Shown piece by piece: positions 5,514-6,369 of a DNA stretch of 6,369 bases; position 1 is the first letter of the stretch; each line of letters begins with the position of its first letter. The stretch comes from Pseudonocardiales bacterium (GTDB taxonomy: Bacteria > Actinomycetota > Actinomycetes > Mycobacteriales > Jatrophihabitantaceae). Where the stretch lies: positions 1 through 6,369 of the forward strand of contig JAVEEO010000100.1 of NCBI GenBank assembly GCA_030840415.1, written 5' to 3'. The notes beneath the pieces were generated by a model. The model saw nothing but the letters and a program-made list of their open reading frames with translations, was not told the DNA's origin and searched no databases. Made by a program: the position numbers and the translations under genes.

Positions 5514-6369
5514 TCAGCCCTTGACGCCACCGGCGGTCAGGCCGCTGACGATGCGCCGTTGGAACAGCAGTACGACGATCACCAGCGGGATGGTCACCAC
5601 CACACCGGCGGCCATCGTCTGGGTGTAGGGCACCACGTGCGGCCCGGCCGTGAAGTTGGCCAGCGCCACCGTCGAGGGAGCCACATTGTTGTTCCCGTTG
5701 GACAGCACGCTGGACAGCAGGAACTCGTTCCAGGACGCCAGGAACACCAGGATGGCGGTGGTGAACAGCGCCGGTGCGGCCAGCGGGAAGATCACCAGCC
5801 GGAACGCCTGGCCGGGGGTGGCGCCGTCGACCCGGGCGGCCTGCTCCAGCTCCCACGGCATGTCGGAGAAGAAGCTGGTCAGGGTGTAGACCGCCAGCGG
5901 CAGCGAGAACGAGATCTGCGGCAGGATCAGCGCCTGGTAGGTGCCCAGCCAGCCCCAGCCCGCGAACAGCTGGAACAGCGGGGTCAGGATCGCCACGCCG
6001 GGAAACATCGACGCCCCCAGGATCGCGGCGAGGATGAGTCCCTTGCCCCGGAACGACAGCCGAGCCATCGCGTAGCCGGCGAACACCCCGATCGTCATCG
6101 CCAGGGCAGTGACCACGGAACCGATCAGCACGCTGTTGATCAGCGAGCGGCCGAACTTGTTGTCGGTGGTGTCGAAGGCGTACCTGAAGTTCTGCCAGGT
6201 CAGGTGGGTGAACCACGGAGTGGTGTCGAAGGTGAAGGCGGTATCGCGGAAGGCAAGTACCACCATCCAGTAGAACGGCGCCAGGCACCAGAAGATGATC
6301 AGCGCGATCACCACCATGGTCCCGATGTCACCGCCACTGAAGCGCCGCTTGGGAACAGCAGTGGTGGCC
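5514..6369 (-). CDS. Carbohydrate ABC transporter permease, CUT1/MalG type, SugB-like (partial, 5' end outside the window)
   Basis: Inner-membrane subunit of a sugar importer that pairs with a MalF/SugA-type permease, a binding lipoprotein and an MsmK/SugC-type ATPase. Numbering from the first in-window ATG (6317), hydrophobic segments lie near 2-22, 61-83, 94-115, 125-150, 184-205 and 237-252, matching the six helices of MalG proteins. The ATPase-docking EAA loop is ELEQAARVDGATPGQAF (156-172) with Gly165, ending at FPLAAP. The end, FQRRIVSGLTAGGVKG, closely resembles the C-terminus of mycobacterial SugB (trehalose importer LpqY-SugABC) as I remember it; the substrate is not proven. The frame stays open upstream of 6317 to the window edge (ATTAVPKRRFSGGDIGT), a plausible basic cytoplasmic N-terminus, so the true start is probably beyond 6369. 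It is likely the last or a late gene of its operon, since a strong stem-loop follows. Confidence 0.9.
   Translation of the reverse strand, partial: ATTAVPKRRFSGGDIGTMVVIALIIFWCLAPFYWMVVLAFRDTAFTFDTTPWFTHLTWQNFRYAFDTTDNKFGRSLINSVLIGSVVTALAMTIGVFAGYAMARLSFRGKGLILAAILGASMFPGVAILTPLFQLFAGWGWLGTYQALILPQISFSLPLAVYTLTSFFSDMPWELEQAARVDGATPGQAFRLVIFPLAAPALFTTAILVFLASWNEFLLSSVLSNGNNNVAPSTVALANFTAGPHVVPYTQTMAAGVVVTIPLVIVVLLFQRRIVSGLTAGGVKG

Noticed and set aside
5137..6288. 383-aa minus-strand open frame overlapping both the permease and rpmE.
   Set aside because: It is the wrong frame of both genes; the EAA-loop permease and bL31 frames explain the DNA.

Overview
The window looks like chromosomal DNA of a high-GC Gram-positive bacterium (Actinomycetota). 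Codon third positions are almost all G or C. The core genes rpmE, prfA, prmC and tsaC are of actinobacterial type, and the SHMT and sugar-permease sequences resemble actinobacterial homologues. I cannot name the genus. No rRNA, tRNA, CRISPR array, insertion sequence or phage gene is visible.

Layout from right to left, the direction in which all genes but one are read. (1) 5514-6369: a CUT1/MalG-type sugar ABC permease resembling SugB, minus strand, 5' end outside the window, followed by a 12-bp stem-loop terminator. (2) 5022-5243: rpmE (bL31, zinc-binding form) with a GTG start. Its roughly 160-nt leader is preceded by a perfect match to the SigR/SigH disulfide-stress promoter, GGAAT-N18-GTT. 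A hairpin followed by TTTTCT ends the gene. (3) 3806-4885: prfA (RF1), joined by a TGATG stop/start overlap to (4) 2949-3806: prmC, which methylates the GGQ glutamine of RF1. (5) 1675-2937, plus strand: a secreted SGNH/GDSL hydrolase of 420 aa, convergent with prmC (11-bp gap) and divergent from (6) 847-1500: tsaC (threonylcarbamoyl-AMP synthase). (7) 1-659: the N-terminal half of glyA (serine hydroxymethyltransferase), running off the left edge.

The backbone rpmE-prfA-prmC-tsaC-(glyA) is a translation-related cluster well known in actinobacteria: ribosomal protein, release factor, release-factor methylase, tRNA t6A synthesis and one-carbon supply. Two things here depart from that order. A secreted hydrolase lies in the opposite direction between prmC and tsaC, and a sugar transporter stands upstream of rpmE where rho is often found. 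The hydrolase splits the cluster, so tsaC must have its own promoter. The 174-bp divergent gap holds an AACCGG-N6-CCGGTT dyad that could be an operator.

I see no clearly new multi-gene system. The observations most worth following are the predicted stress promoter and structured leader of rpmE, the insertion of the hydrolase into the conserved cluster, and several dyads in the short intergenic gaps.
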